A DNA stretch of 37,308 bases, from contig JAGYKB010000023.1 of NCBI GenBank assembly GCA_018401885.1, positions 1 through 37,308 of the forward strand, written 5' to 3'. The position numbers and the translations under genes are program-made. Below the pieces are notes generated by a model that saw only the letters and a program-made list of their open reading frames with translations, ran no database searches and was not told the DNA's origin. How positions within the stretch are numbered: the first letter of the stretch is position 1; the number at the start of each line of letters is the position of its first letter. The DNA is from Gammaproteobacteria bacterium. GTDB taxonomy: Bacteria; Pseudomonadota; Gammaproteobacteria; Pseudomonadales; Pseudohongiellaceae. Positions 16,556-24,412 of this stretch are shown piece by piece.

Positions 16556-17097
16556 AAATCACCGCAACCGCTATTCCCGATGTGCTGCTGTTTGAGCCGA
16601 CCGTGCATGGCGATTCGCGTGGCTACTTCATGGAAACATTTCGCAAAACGCATTTTACCGAGCGCGGTATCACGCTCGATTTTGTGCAAGACAATCAGAG
16701 TCTCTCGAGTCAGGGCACGCTACGAGGTCTTCACTACCAGCTTAAACACCCACAGGGAAAGCTTGTGCGCGCGGGCAGCGGCAGCCTATTTGATGTTGCC
16801 GTCGATATGCGCCGAAGTTCGCCCACATTCGGGCGCTGGGTTGGCGTCGAACTCTCCGCCGAGAACAAACGGCAGCTCTGGGTGCCGCCGGGTTTCGCCC
16901 ATGGCTTTTATGTGACCAGCCAAAGCGCCGAGCTTATTTACAAATGCACCGACTATTACGATGCGAGCGATGATCAATCGCTTTTGTGGAACGACGAAAC
17001 AATTGGTATCGACTGGCCCTTAGTCGGTTCAACTCCACTGCTCTCTGCCAAAGACGAAGCGGGCAAACGTTTCGAAGACGCCCCCACCTATGAGTAA
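16552..17097 (+). CDS. rmlC: dTDP-4-dehydrorhamnose 3,5-epimerase
   Basis: The 181-residue cupin enzyme epimerises C3 and C5 of dTDP-4-keto-6-deoxyglucose. Family motifs are visible: [40 protein letters not shown] (catalytic His in RGLHYQ), [43 protein letters not shown] and YKCTDYY with the catalytic Tyr. Length is standard. It overlaps both neighbours: 4 bases with rmlA and 8 with rmlD, indicating coupled translation. Confidence 0.96.
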   Translation: MKITATAIPDVLLFEPTVHGDSRGYFMETFRKTHFTERGITLDFVQDNQSLSSQGTLRGLHYQLKHPQGKLVRAGSGSLFDVAVDMRRSSPTFGRWVGVELSAENKRQLWVPPGFAHGFYVTSQSAELIYKCTDYYDASDDQSLLWNDETIGIDWPLVGSTPLLSAKDEAGKRFEDAPTYE

Positions 17098-17992
17098 GTC
17101 TTCTGGTCGAGTTATCTTGACGGGTGCGGGCGGTCAGCTTGGGCAGACACTCATCGGCCTGTGGCCAGAGTCGGCCCTTTCGCGGCACGAGTTAGTCGCA
17201 CTGACTCGCTCCGATCTCGATATCGCCGACGCCACTGCCGTGCAGTCGTCTTTCGCTGCGCTGAAACCTGATCTCATAATCAACGCAGCTGCCTATACCG
17301 CAGTGGATAGAGCCGAGTCAGAAGCGGACGCAGCCTATGCCATAAATGAGCGCGGCGTCGCCAATCTCGCCGAGTCTAGCAAGTGTCCCTTGCTGCATAT
17401 TTCGACCGACTTCGTCTTCGATGGGATGGCGAGCATGCCCTATTCGGAAGACGCGGCGACAAGGCCTCTGGGAGTCTATGGCGCAAGCAAGCTTGCGGGT
17501 GAGAACGCCTTATTAGCGCGCAAGTCGGACGCTATGATCATTCGCACCTCCTGGCTTTACAGCGAGCACGGCGCAAATTTTGTCAAAACGATGCTTAAAC
17601 TCATGAGCGAACGCGACACGCTGTCGATTGTCGATGATCAGATTGGGTCACCCACCTCAACCCGCAGCCTCGCCACGGTAATAGTCTCGGCGGCGAGCAA
17701 GCACCTAAACGATGGTCATGAACTACCCACCGGCATTTTTCACTGGAGCGATGGCGCGGTGATCACGTGGTTCGATTTTGCCTGCGAAATCCAGAAACAG
17801 GCGCTCGAGGCAGGACAGTTAACGTCGCGCTGTGAGCTCATTCCGATTCCCACAAGCGACTATCCAACACCCGCTCGACGGCCAGCTTACAGTGTTATGA
17901 GTCGCCGCCGCGCGTTTGCCGAACTCGACTGTTCAGCCACTTCCTGGCAGGCAGAATTGACGCGCTGTTTGTCATTACGTACTCGACCCTAA
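17090..17992 (+). CDS. rmlD: dTDP-4-dehydrorhamnose reductase
   Basis: The 300-residue short-chain dehydrogenase catalyses the last step, NAD(P)H reduction to dTDP-L-rhamnose. It has the Rossmann motif LTGAGGQLGQTL, the INAAAYTAVDRAESE segment, STDFVFDG, the catalytic YGASK and RTSWLYSEHGANFVKTM. The C-terminal RPAYSVMSRRRAF region is typical of RmlD. It overlaps rmlC by 8 bases. A 77-base gap with no recognised terminator separates it from rmlB, so the two may still be co-transcribed, or rmlB may have its own promoter. Confidence 0.95.
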   Translation: MSKSSGRVILTGAGGQLGQTLIGLWPESALSRHELVALTRSDLDIADATAVQSSFAALKPDLIINAAAYTAVDRAESEADAAYAINERGVANLAESSKCPLLHISTDFVFDGMASMPYSEDAATRPLGVYGASKLAGENALLARKSDAMIIRTSWLYSEHGANFVKTMLKLMSERDTLSIVDDQIGSPTSTRSLATVIVSAASKHLNDGHELPTGIFHWSDGAVITWFDFACEIQKQALEAGQLTSRCELIPIPTSDYPTPARRPAYSVMSRRRAFAELDCSATSWQAELTRCLSLRTRP

Positions 17993-18069
17993 AAACCGCT
18001 ACAATGCCTAACCTAATTAACGCGTAGCGCATTAAGCAGCCCATTAAAAAAAGTAGGCAGTAGGTCACT

Positions 18070-19146
18070 ATGAGCAAGCTTCTCGTCACCGGCGCCGCCG
18101 GTTTTATCGGCGCCAACTTTATCCACTATTGGCACAATGCAAATCCCGACGACACGCTGGTTGCACTCGACAGTCTGACCTACGCGGGTAACCGCAACAA
18201 TTTACAAGGCGCGTTGGGCGCTCCCTGGTTCACCTTTATCGAAGGATCCATTACCGATCAGGCGTTGGTCGAAACATTACTTCACGATCACGCAATCGAC
18301 ACGCTGGTGCACTTTGCCGCAGAGAGTCACGTTGACCGCTCGATAACCGGTCCAGACGCGTTTATTGAAACTAATATCGTTGGCACGCATACGCTGCTGA
18401 AAGCGGCTAAGAATTGCTGGCTCCAGAGCGACGCCACGCGCAACAACCACTTTCATCACGTCTCGACCGACGAAGTTTATGGCACCCTACTCGCAACCGA
18501 TCCTGCGTTTAGCGAGACTACGCCCTACGCACCTAATTCGCCCTATGCGGCAAGCAAGGCCGCAAGCGATCATCTAGTGCGCGCTTATCACCACACTTTT
18601 GGCTTGAGGGTCACCACCAGCAACTGCTCGAATAACTACGGCCCTTTCCAGTTTCCGGAAAAACTATTGCCGCTGTGTATGCTAAATATTCTTGGCGGTA
18701 AGGCCCTGCCGATTTACGGTGACGGCTCGCAGATTCGCGACTGGCTGTTTGTGGACGATCATAATCGCGGCATCGAGCGCGTGATCAAAGCCGGTCGCGT
18801 CGGCGAGACGTATAACATCGGTGGTCACAACGAGTGGCGCAATCTCGATGTGGTAACCCTCCTCTGCGAGCTATTCGATGCGCGGTTTGCCGCCGACCCA
18901 ACGCTTGCAATGCGTTTCCCAGACTCACCCTGCGCAGTCGGTCAGAGCGCAAAGTCACTTATTACCTTTGTCACCGATCGCCCGGGCCATGACACCCGCT
19001 ACGCGATAGACGCCTCAAAGATTAGTGACGAGCTTGGCTTTGTCCCCGCAGAAACCTTCGATAGTGGTCTCGCAAAAACGGTCGATTGGTATTTACACAA
19101 TGAAGAGTGGTGGAAGGCAATTCTCGATGGCAGCTACAGGCAGTAG
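18070..19146 (+). CDS. rmlB: dTDP-glucose 4,6-dehydratase
   Basis: The 358-residue NAD-dependent dehydratase converts dTDP-glucose to dTDP-4-keto-6-deoxyglucose, the second step of the pathway. The Rossmann motif TGAAGFIGANF is at the N-terminus, HFAAESHVDRSI follows, the catalytic TDEVYG lies at about 133-138 and the YAASK Tyr/Lys at about 159-163. SNCSNNYGPFQFPEKLLPL, GDGSQIRDWLFVDDH and ETYNIGG are all conserved. With rmlA, rmlC and rmlD it completes the pathway, but its order after rmlD is unlike the common rmlBDAC arrangement. The last 20 bases overlap the start of the protease gene. Confidence 0.96.
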   Translation: MSKLLVTGAAGFIGANFIHYWHNANPDDTLVALDSLTYAGNRNNLQGALGAPWFTFIEGSITDQALVETLLHDHAIDTLVHFAAESHVDRSITGPDAFIETNIVGTHTLLKAAKNCWLQSDATRNNHFHHVSTDEVYGTLLATDPAFSETTPYAPNSPYAASKAASDHLVRAYHHTFGLRVTTSNCSNNYGPFQFPEKLLPLCMLNILGGKALPIYGDGSQIRDWLFVDDHNRGIERVIKAGRVGETYNIGGHNEWRNLDVVTLLCELFDARFAADPTLAMRFPDSPCAVGQSAKSLITFVTDRPGHDTRYAIDASKISDELGFVPAETFDSGLAKTVDWYLHNEEWWKAILDGSYRQ

Positions 19147-20581
19147 TTTTCTTGCGCGCATTGCGGCATCGCTCGCGCTTTATTTTGTTAGCGTGCAAAG
19201 TGCTGCGTTCGAGATTTCCGGTTCTAAATGGAAAGGCGGCACGACCGACTTCTATGTAAGCCTTAGTGGCGAATCTCCCTCAGGCATCGCGTGGCACGAT
19301 TCCTTTCTCGCCGCAATTGCCGATTGGGACGACAATACCGTCTTCGATTTTACTGTGATCGAACAACCTATCGACCCCTGCCTTGAGGATGGACTTAACA
19401 GCGTCGAATTTACCAACGAGGTCTGCGGCTCCGAATACGGCGCCAATACCCTCGCGGTTACCCTGCGCCGCCTGTCGACTACGCTACTCGGTGAACCAAA
19501 TATTTTTGAGGCCGACATCGTGATTAACAGCGACGTTCGGTATGACATTTATGATGGCGCTCTCTATCCCGGCAGCAACCGTCGAATCGACTTCCGCCGC
19601 GTCGCGATTCACGAGCTCGGTCATGTCATTGGGCTCGAGCACGAATCCCAGGAGCTTGCGATCATGGCGCCGAGTATCGGCGATATCGATCGACCAACCC
19701 AAGACGACCTCGCCGGCGTCGAGACCCTCTACACCGCGCTTTCGAGCTGCACGCAGAATGCGCTCGTGCTCGGGGAAAAAACCAATAGCCTTTCTGAGGG
19801 AGACTGCACCGTAGCGCAGATTACCGCCGGCGGCACGGACTTCAGTTACATCGACCTCTATCGCATCGATTTAGAAAAGGCAGCAACGCTCTCCTTAACC
19901 ATGACCTCCAGCTCGCTTGATTCGGTGCTGCTTGTTTCTGATTTAAACCTCACTGTCATAGACTTCGATGACAAATCAGCCGAAGGCTGCAGCTCGACAC
20001 TCACCCGTCAGCTCAACCCGGGCAGCTACCTAGTACTTGCAAATACCTTTGACAAACAGGTTGACCCCGCGTGTGTCACCGAAGGCGACTACTCGCTTAC
20101 CGCGCACTATCAAAGCGGTTATCCGTTGCCACTCGGCCCCGTAATTAGCACGAGCGATACCCCAGCTCGCGGGACGATTACTGGTGCTGCGTCCAACAGC
20201 AACGGGGGCTTCTATCAATCACGCTTCGGCGCCGACGAATCGATTAAAGTCATTGGCCAGATCGCGGTCGCTGAGCAGGATATTGGCAAGAAGGGCTTCG
20301 TGGTAGCCGCTGCAATAACCGGTGACCAGATCTTCGCTCTCAACTCCGTTGGCGTTTTCGTCGAACGTGTGGACAATTCGCGCCCCTTTCCTCAACATCG
20401 AAAAGGTGCACTCAGCGCAAACGAAGAGGTCATCATGCTCGACTCGGTGGTACCGACAACCCTTGGTATTACTGAACTAGACGTCGATTTCTTGCTTGGC
20501 TACGGCCTCGACAGCGACCCCGGTACTGTCTTTTATAACTCGACTCCGATCAAAATGGTCATCGAGCCGGCGAGCCCCTGA
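19127..20581 (+). CDS. Secreted matrixin-like zinc metalloprotease with C-terminal PPC-like domain
   Basis: I start at ATG 19127 because the resulting 484-residue protein begins with a good signal peptide (about 1-27, FLARIAASLALYFVSVQSAAF); the start lies inside rmlB in another frame. The catalytic domain (about 28-205) carries the complete zinc motif HELGHVIGLEH (His 162, 166, 172; Glu 163) and a Met-turn-like IMAPS (Met 180), as in M10 matrixins. A second module (about 209-317), with YIDLYRIDLEKAATLSLTM and LNPGSYLVLANTF, is a bacterial pre-peptidase C-terminal-like beta domain, usually found in secreted proteases. The last ~165 residues are an unassigned beta-rich domain. There are several cysteine pairs, consistent with the extracytoplasmic location. 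Substrate unknown; a role at the cell surface is inferred. Confidence 0.85.
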   Translation: MAATGSSFLARIAASLALYFVSVQSAAFEISGSKWKGGTTDFYVSLSGESPSGIAWHDSFLAAIADWDDNTVFDFTVIEQPIDPCLEDGLNSVEFTNEVCGSEYGANTLAVTLRRLSTTLLGEPNIFEADIVINSDVRYDIYDGALYPGSNRRIDFRRVAIHELGHVIGLEHESQELAIMAPSIGDIDRPTQDDLAGVETLYTALSSCTQNALVLGEKTNSLSEGDCTVAQITAGGTDFSYIDLYRIDLEKAATLSLTMTSSSLDSVLLVSDLNLTVIDFDDKSAEGCSSTLTRQLNPGSYLVLANTFDKQVDPACVTEGDYSLTAHYQSGYPLPLGPVISTSDTPARGTITGAASNSNGGFYQSRFGADESIKVIGQIAVAEQDIGKKGFVVAAAITGDQIFALNSVGVFVERVDNSRPFPQHRKGALSANEEVIMLDSVVPTTLGITELDVDFLLGYGLDSDPGTVFYNSTPIKMVIEPASP

Positions 20582-20621
20582 CAGCTTCTTGTCGTTATAT
20601 CAGTAAAAAATAGAAGGTTAT

Positions 20622-20650
20622 TCGCCAGAGGTAGCGAAAACGGCTATAAT
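20622..20650 (+). promoter_or_regulatory. Sigma-70-type promoter for the cytochrome c pair
   Basis: TATAAT (20645-20650) is a perfect -10 and TCGCCA (20622-20627) a 4/6 -35 at 17-base spacing, 34 bases before the cytochrome start at 20684. Confidence 0.55.
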
Positions 20651-20683
20651 TCGCGCCAGAAAATCGCCAATGGAGTACTTTCT

Positions 20684-21163
20684 ATGATTCAAAAACTGTT
20701 CGCAGTAGCAGCACTTAGCTGTTTATTCGCAACCGGTGGCGCCTACGCACAGAACGCAGCAGACAATATTCGCCCCGCGCGGCAGGTTTGTCTCGCCGGC
20801 CAGCCCTGTGTCGGCAATAAGGTGGGCACGACTGCTCAGCCAGCTGCCGCGGCGCCGGTTGCAGCAGCCCCGATGGCTACTACACCAGTCGAGGATGCTG
20901 CAGAGGTTGTAGAAGTCGCTGCGTCAGGTTTCGACGCCGAGGCAACCTATATGGCTAGCTGCAACGCTTGTCATGCGGCGGGTGTTGCTAATGCACCCAA
21001 GCTCGGCGACAAAGCCGCTTGGGACGCGCGCATGGAAAAAGGTATGGACGCGATCATGGTCAATGTCATGAACGGAATTAACGCCATGCCTGCGAAAGGC
21101 CTCTGCATGACCTGCAGCGCCGACGATCTACAAGAGATTGTGAACTACATGGTCGCCAAGTAG
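20684..21163 (+). CDS. Cytochrome c5-family protein (first of a tandem pair)
   Basis: The 159-residue exported protein has a signal peptide (cleavage near Ala 22). An N-terminal part with two Cys (36 and 42) and a Pro/Ala-rich linker (about 50-80) precede one class I c-type heme domain. The heme-binding CNACH is at 93-97, the likely distal Met at 135 in INAMPAKG, and the extra CMTC pair at 141-144 is typical of the c5 family, where it forms a disulfide. It is expected to carry electrons in the periplasm, perhaps to a terminal oxidase. TGGAG lies upstream of ATG 20684. A second copy follows 72 bases later, so this is a tandem duplication. Confidence 0.92.
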   Translation: MIQKLFAVAALSCLFATGGAYAQNAADNIRPARQVCLAGQPCVGNKVGTTAQPAAAAPVAAAPMATTPVEDAAEVVEVAASGFDAEATYMASCNACHAAGVANAPKLGDKAAWDARMEKGMDAIMVNVMNGINAMPAKGLCMTCSADDLQEIVNYMVAK

Positions 21164-21235
21164 AAACCACGTTCTATCAAACACCGTAAAGTAAATTCAA
21201 ACACAGCAAGTACCAACCTAGGTAAGGAGTTCGAC

Positions 21236-21586
21236 GTGTTAAATCTGAAAACTGGACTGTTCCTCTCAGCGGCGCTTTTCGCGTCAACTAGCTTCGCCGA
21301 CGCGCAGCAATCAACTGAACTTGCCCAAGTGAGCGACGGCTTCAATGCCGAAACGACTTACATGGCATCCTGCTTCGCATGCCACAGCAGTGGTGCTGCA
21401 GGCGCGCCAAAAGTTGGACCAGGCAATGCCGACGCATGGACAGCGCGACTCGAGAAGGGCATGGATCAAGTAGTCACAAATGCAATCGCCGGCATCAACA
21501 ACATGCCGCCCAAAGGTCTTTGCTTTACTTGTAACGACGACGACATCAAAGCGTTGGTCGAGTACATGATCGACAGCAGCAAATAA
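21236..21586 (+). CDS. Cytochrome c5-family protein (second of a tandem pair)
   Basis: The 116-residue protein starts at GTG 21236, supported by AAGGAG nine bases upstream, and has a signal peptide (about 1-23, ending ADA). One c5-type heme domain follows with CFACH at 46-50, the distal Met at about 90 in INNMPPKG and the CFTC pair at 96-99. It is a short form of the preceding gene without the N-terminal Cys/linker part; aligned heme domains share GF(D/N)AE.TYMASC.ACH and KGLC.TC. The neighbouring terminator closes the unit. Role: small soluble periplasmic electron carrier. Confidence 0.92.
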   Translation: MLNLKTGLFLSAALFASTSFADAQQSTELAQVSDGFNAETTYMASCFACHSSGAAGAPKVGPGNADAWTARLEKGMDQVVTNAIAGINNMPPKGLCFTCNDDDIKALVEYMIDSSK

Positions 21587-21612
21587 GCGTAAGCTAACCA
21601 AGCTTTGAAAGA

Positions 21613-21637
21613 ATGAGCCTTCGGGCTCATTTTTTTT
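21613..21637 (+). terminator. UUCG-loop rho-independent terminator
   Basis: ATGAGCC (21613-21619), TTCG tetraloop, GGCTCAT (21624-21630) and seven T to 21637. It ends the cytochrome pair. Confidence 0.95.
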
Positions 21638-21707
21638 GCGCTTTTTTTGTGATTCAGTGAATAACAGTCTATTACTAGTACTGAGAATACGCACTCGGAG
21701 AATCAAA

Positions 21708-23312
21708 ATGACCATCGCCAGCATACCCTCGCGCGCGTTGCTTGGCATCGACGCCGTTGAGGTGATGGTCGAGGCGCATCTTTCGGCGGGCTTGCCGGGA
21801 TTTACACTCGTAGGGCTTCCGGAGACAGCGGTTAAAGAAAGTCGGGAGCGCGTGCGTAGCGCAATCATCAATTCGGCTCTTGAGTTTCCAGATCAACGCG
21901 TCACGGTAAACCTTGCGCCTGCCGATCTACCCAAGGCAGGAGGGCGATACGACCTCGCAATTGCTGTGGCGACACTCGTAGCATCGGAGCAAATCGCAGG
22001 ATTTTCAGAGGGTATTCGCGGTATCGAGATGCTTGGTGAGCTCGCGCTCGACGGAAGCCTGCGTCCAGTGCCCGGTGTAGTCCAGGCGCTTCTCGCTGCG
22101 CGTAAAGAAGGACGCGCAATTGTCGTACCTGCAGCTAACCGTGAGGCTCTCGATATCGTTGACTACACGCTCGCCCTCGGACTCGATTCTCTGTCTGAAC
22201 TTATAGCGCTGTCGATCGAACTCAACGCAGACGACTCAACGATTCTTAGCGTATTTGATGCAGCACGTGCAAAGAGGCGCAAAAGAGATCAGCAAGGTCC
22301 GCTCAGGAGAGTCAACACCGAAGCCAGTGTGACATTCAATCCGATACGAGGCCAAGCGCGGGCGTTGCGTGCGCTCGAGATTGCCGCAGCCGGTGGGCAT
22401 AATCTTTTGATGCTTGGCCCTCCGGGGTCGGGAAAGACGCTGCTCGCAACCACGCTGAGTAAACTATTGCCGCCAATGACGCGCGACGAAATGCTTGAAG
22501 TTGCATCGATTCGCTCCGCTGTGCGAGGACAACTCGCGCTCGGCAGCGCAGCCATTCGTCCCCTGCGCGCGCCGCATCACTCGGCGACAATGCCCTCGCT
22601 TGTAGGCGGAGGGGCTAACGCAGTACCCGGCGATATCACCCTTGCGCATCGCGGTGTGCTGTTTCTCGATGAACTCACCGAATTCAAGCCCGAAGTGCTG
22701 AACGCACTAAGAGAGCCTCTCGAAGCGGGTAAGATCACCATCAGTCGCGCTAAATACCGCGTGGTCTTTCCTGCCAATTTTCAATTGGTCGCTGCAATGA
22801 ACCCCTGCCCCTGTGGCTATGCCAGCGATACAAAGCGTAGTTGCCGCTGTTCGAAAGAGCGAGTGCGCGCCTATATCGGTAAGGTATCCGGCCCATTGAT
22901 CGACCGCTTCGATCTTATTATTGAAGTGCCATCGCTATCGCACGCCGAACTGCTCAGCACACAAACAAGTCAGCCGGCGGCCGAGCAGCGCGCGCAAAAA
23001 GAAAACCACCTCTGGGAACGCAGGCGACGCATGATCGCCGACTGTCGCGCTCATCAAATCCAGAGACAAGCAGCGCTTAACAGCGATCTTAAGGCTTCAG
23101 TTCTCGAAGATGCCTGTCAGCTTACCGATCTTAAGAAAACGATGTTGGTGACACTCCTTGAAGGTCTCAATGTTTCTTCGCGTGGAGCTCATAGACTATT
23201 GCGCATGGCACGCACGATTGCAGACTACGACGGCTTCACCGAGGTAGGCGAGGCTCAGTTTTTAGAAGCTGCAAGCTACCGCCGCTGCGCTGTTTTGGAG
23301 GGGCTACTCTAA
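21708..23312 (+). CDS. comM: ComM/YifB-type AAA+ helicase-like ATPase
   Basis: I start at ATG 21708 (CGGAG 8 bases upstream), giving 534 residues. The N-terminal part (about 1-190) has the LonC/ChlI-like fold with PGFTLVGLPETAVKESRERV and the NLAPADLPKAGGRYDL motif. The AAA+ Mg-chelatase-like part (about 210-400) has Walker A GPPGSGKT (237-244) and Walker B FLDELTEF; MNPCPCGYAS and CRCSK are the Cys-rich insert of the family. The C-terminal domain (about 410-534) is helical. ComM (YifB) promotes branch migration during natural transformation in Vibrio and Acinetobacter. The presence of comM alone does not show competence. The divergent neighbour is ubiK, with which it converges at 23312-23360. 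Confidence 0.94.
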   Translation: MTIASIPSRALLGIDAVEVMVEAHLSAGLPGFTLVGLPETAVKESRERVRSAIINSALEFPDQRVTVNLAPADLPKAGGRYDLAIAVATLVASEQIAGFSEGIRGIEMLGELALDGSLRPVPGVVQALLAARKEGRAIVVPAANREALDIVDYTLALGLDSLSELIALSIELNADDSTILSVFDAARAKRRKRDQQGPLRRVNTEASVTFNPIRGQARALRALEIAAAGGHNLLMLGPPGSGKTLLATTLSKLLPPMTRDEMLEVASIRSAVRGQLALGSAAIRPLRAPHHSATMPSLVGGGANAVPGDITLAHRGVLFLDELTEFKPEVLNALREPLEAGKITISRAKYRVVFPANFQLVAAMNPCPCGYASDTKRSCRCSKERVRAYIGKVSGPLIDRFDLIIEVPSLSHAELLSTQTSQPAAEQRAQKENHLWERRRRMIADCRAHQIQRQAALNSDLKASVLEDACQLTDLKKTMLVTLLEGLNVSSRGAHRLLRMARTIADYDGFTEVGEAQFLEAASYRRCAVLEGLL

Positions 23313-23359
23313 TAGGGTAAAGGGATGATTCGCGTAGTTTTCGTAGCGAAATAGAAACA

Positions 23360-23614
23360 TCACGTTTCTTTCTCTATGAGCGCTGCCACCCGAGCTTCCA
23401 AATCAGCAACCCTCGCCTCGGCGCGCGCGAGCATAGCGGCCTGCGCATCGAATTCCTCGCGGGTCACGACATCCAAGGACTCAAGACTAGACTTTACTGC
23501 GCTTTGTATCTTGGCAGTAAGCTCACCTTTCATTTCGCTGCCCAGCGCCTCGGCTTTGGGAAGCAGACTGGCCACTTTGTCACTGATGTCGTCTAAAAGA
23601 TTTTTATTCGCCAT
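23360..23614 (-). CDS. ubiK: Ubiquinone biosynthesis accessory factor UbiK (BMFP/YqiC family)
   Basis: The 84-residue protein begins MANKNLLDDISDKVASLLPK at ATG 23614. It has the predicted coiled-coil pattern VTREEFDAQAAMLARAEARVADLEARVAAL near the C-terminus and matches the small BMFP proteins. UbiK assists late steps of aerobic ubiquinone synthesis in complex with UbiJ and binds lipid. The longer in-frame start at 23698 is less likely because the extra 28 residues would overlap NtrC-site sequence and are not typical. Its start faces the glnK control region, so both share the intergenic region 23615-23989. Confidence 0.88.
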   Translation of the reverse strand: MANKNLLDDISDKVASLLPKAEALGSEMKGELTAKIQSAVKSSLESLDVVTREEFDAQAAMLARAEARVADLEARVAALIEKET

Positions 23615-23698
23615 TCCAAATATCCCACACAACGGTCGGGTTGATCCTATCATCCGAAAGCCCGTCCGTCCCGCACTTATCTTCTTTTTGTGACGCAC

Positions 23699-23756
23699 GG
23701 CACTATTTTAGTGCATCTCACGCCTTGTCTTGGTTCAAGTGCACCGAATTGGACCA
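23699..23756 (+). promoter_or_regulatory. Two NtrC-like binding sites
   Basis: Site 1 (23699-23715) contains the perfect inverted repeat GCACTA-TTT-TAGTGC; site 2 (23740-23756) is TGCACCGAATTGGACCA, near the classical TGCACC-N4/5-GGTGCA site. Centres are 41 bp apart, nearly four helical turns. They lie about 131 and 172 bases upstream of the expected start of transcription from the sigma-54 promoter. Confidence 0.75.
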
Positions 23757-23852
23757 AATACATAGGACTACGCCGATGGTCGCCCGAGTTGATGAGGGGT
23801 AGTTCTTATCTACTATACGCTAACTGACTGTATTTTATGCCATTTACAAAAC

Positions 23853-23868
23853 TGGCACGACCCCTGCT
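23853..23868 (+). promoter_or_regulatory. Sigma-54 (-24/-12) promoter for glnK-amtB
   Basis: TGGCACGACCCCTGCT matches the TGGCACG-N4-TTGC(A/T) consensus at all but one constrained position, with the GG and GC pairs at the required spacing. Transcription would start near 23879, leaving a ~110-base leader before glnK. Confidence 0.85.
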
Positions 23869-23917
23869 ATCCGAATAGACGGTAACGACGCGTTTTCCCA
23901 TCAGTTCAGCCATTTGA

Positions 23918-24328
<411 letters not shown>

Positions 24329-24412
24329 GCGGCTTGCATTGTTTGCAATAAGAGCAGCACTAAACCGAATTAATTAGGGCGGCGCTTTCTAAGCCCGCTG
24401 GGAGGAAGCAAG

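Noticed and set aside
21311..21871. A 186-codon minus-strand frame across the second cytochrome, its terminator and comM.
   Set aside because: It crosses a clear rho-independent terminator and two well-supported genes on the other strand.
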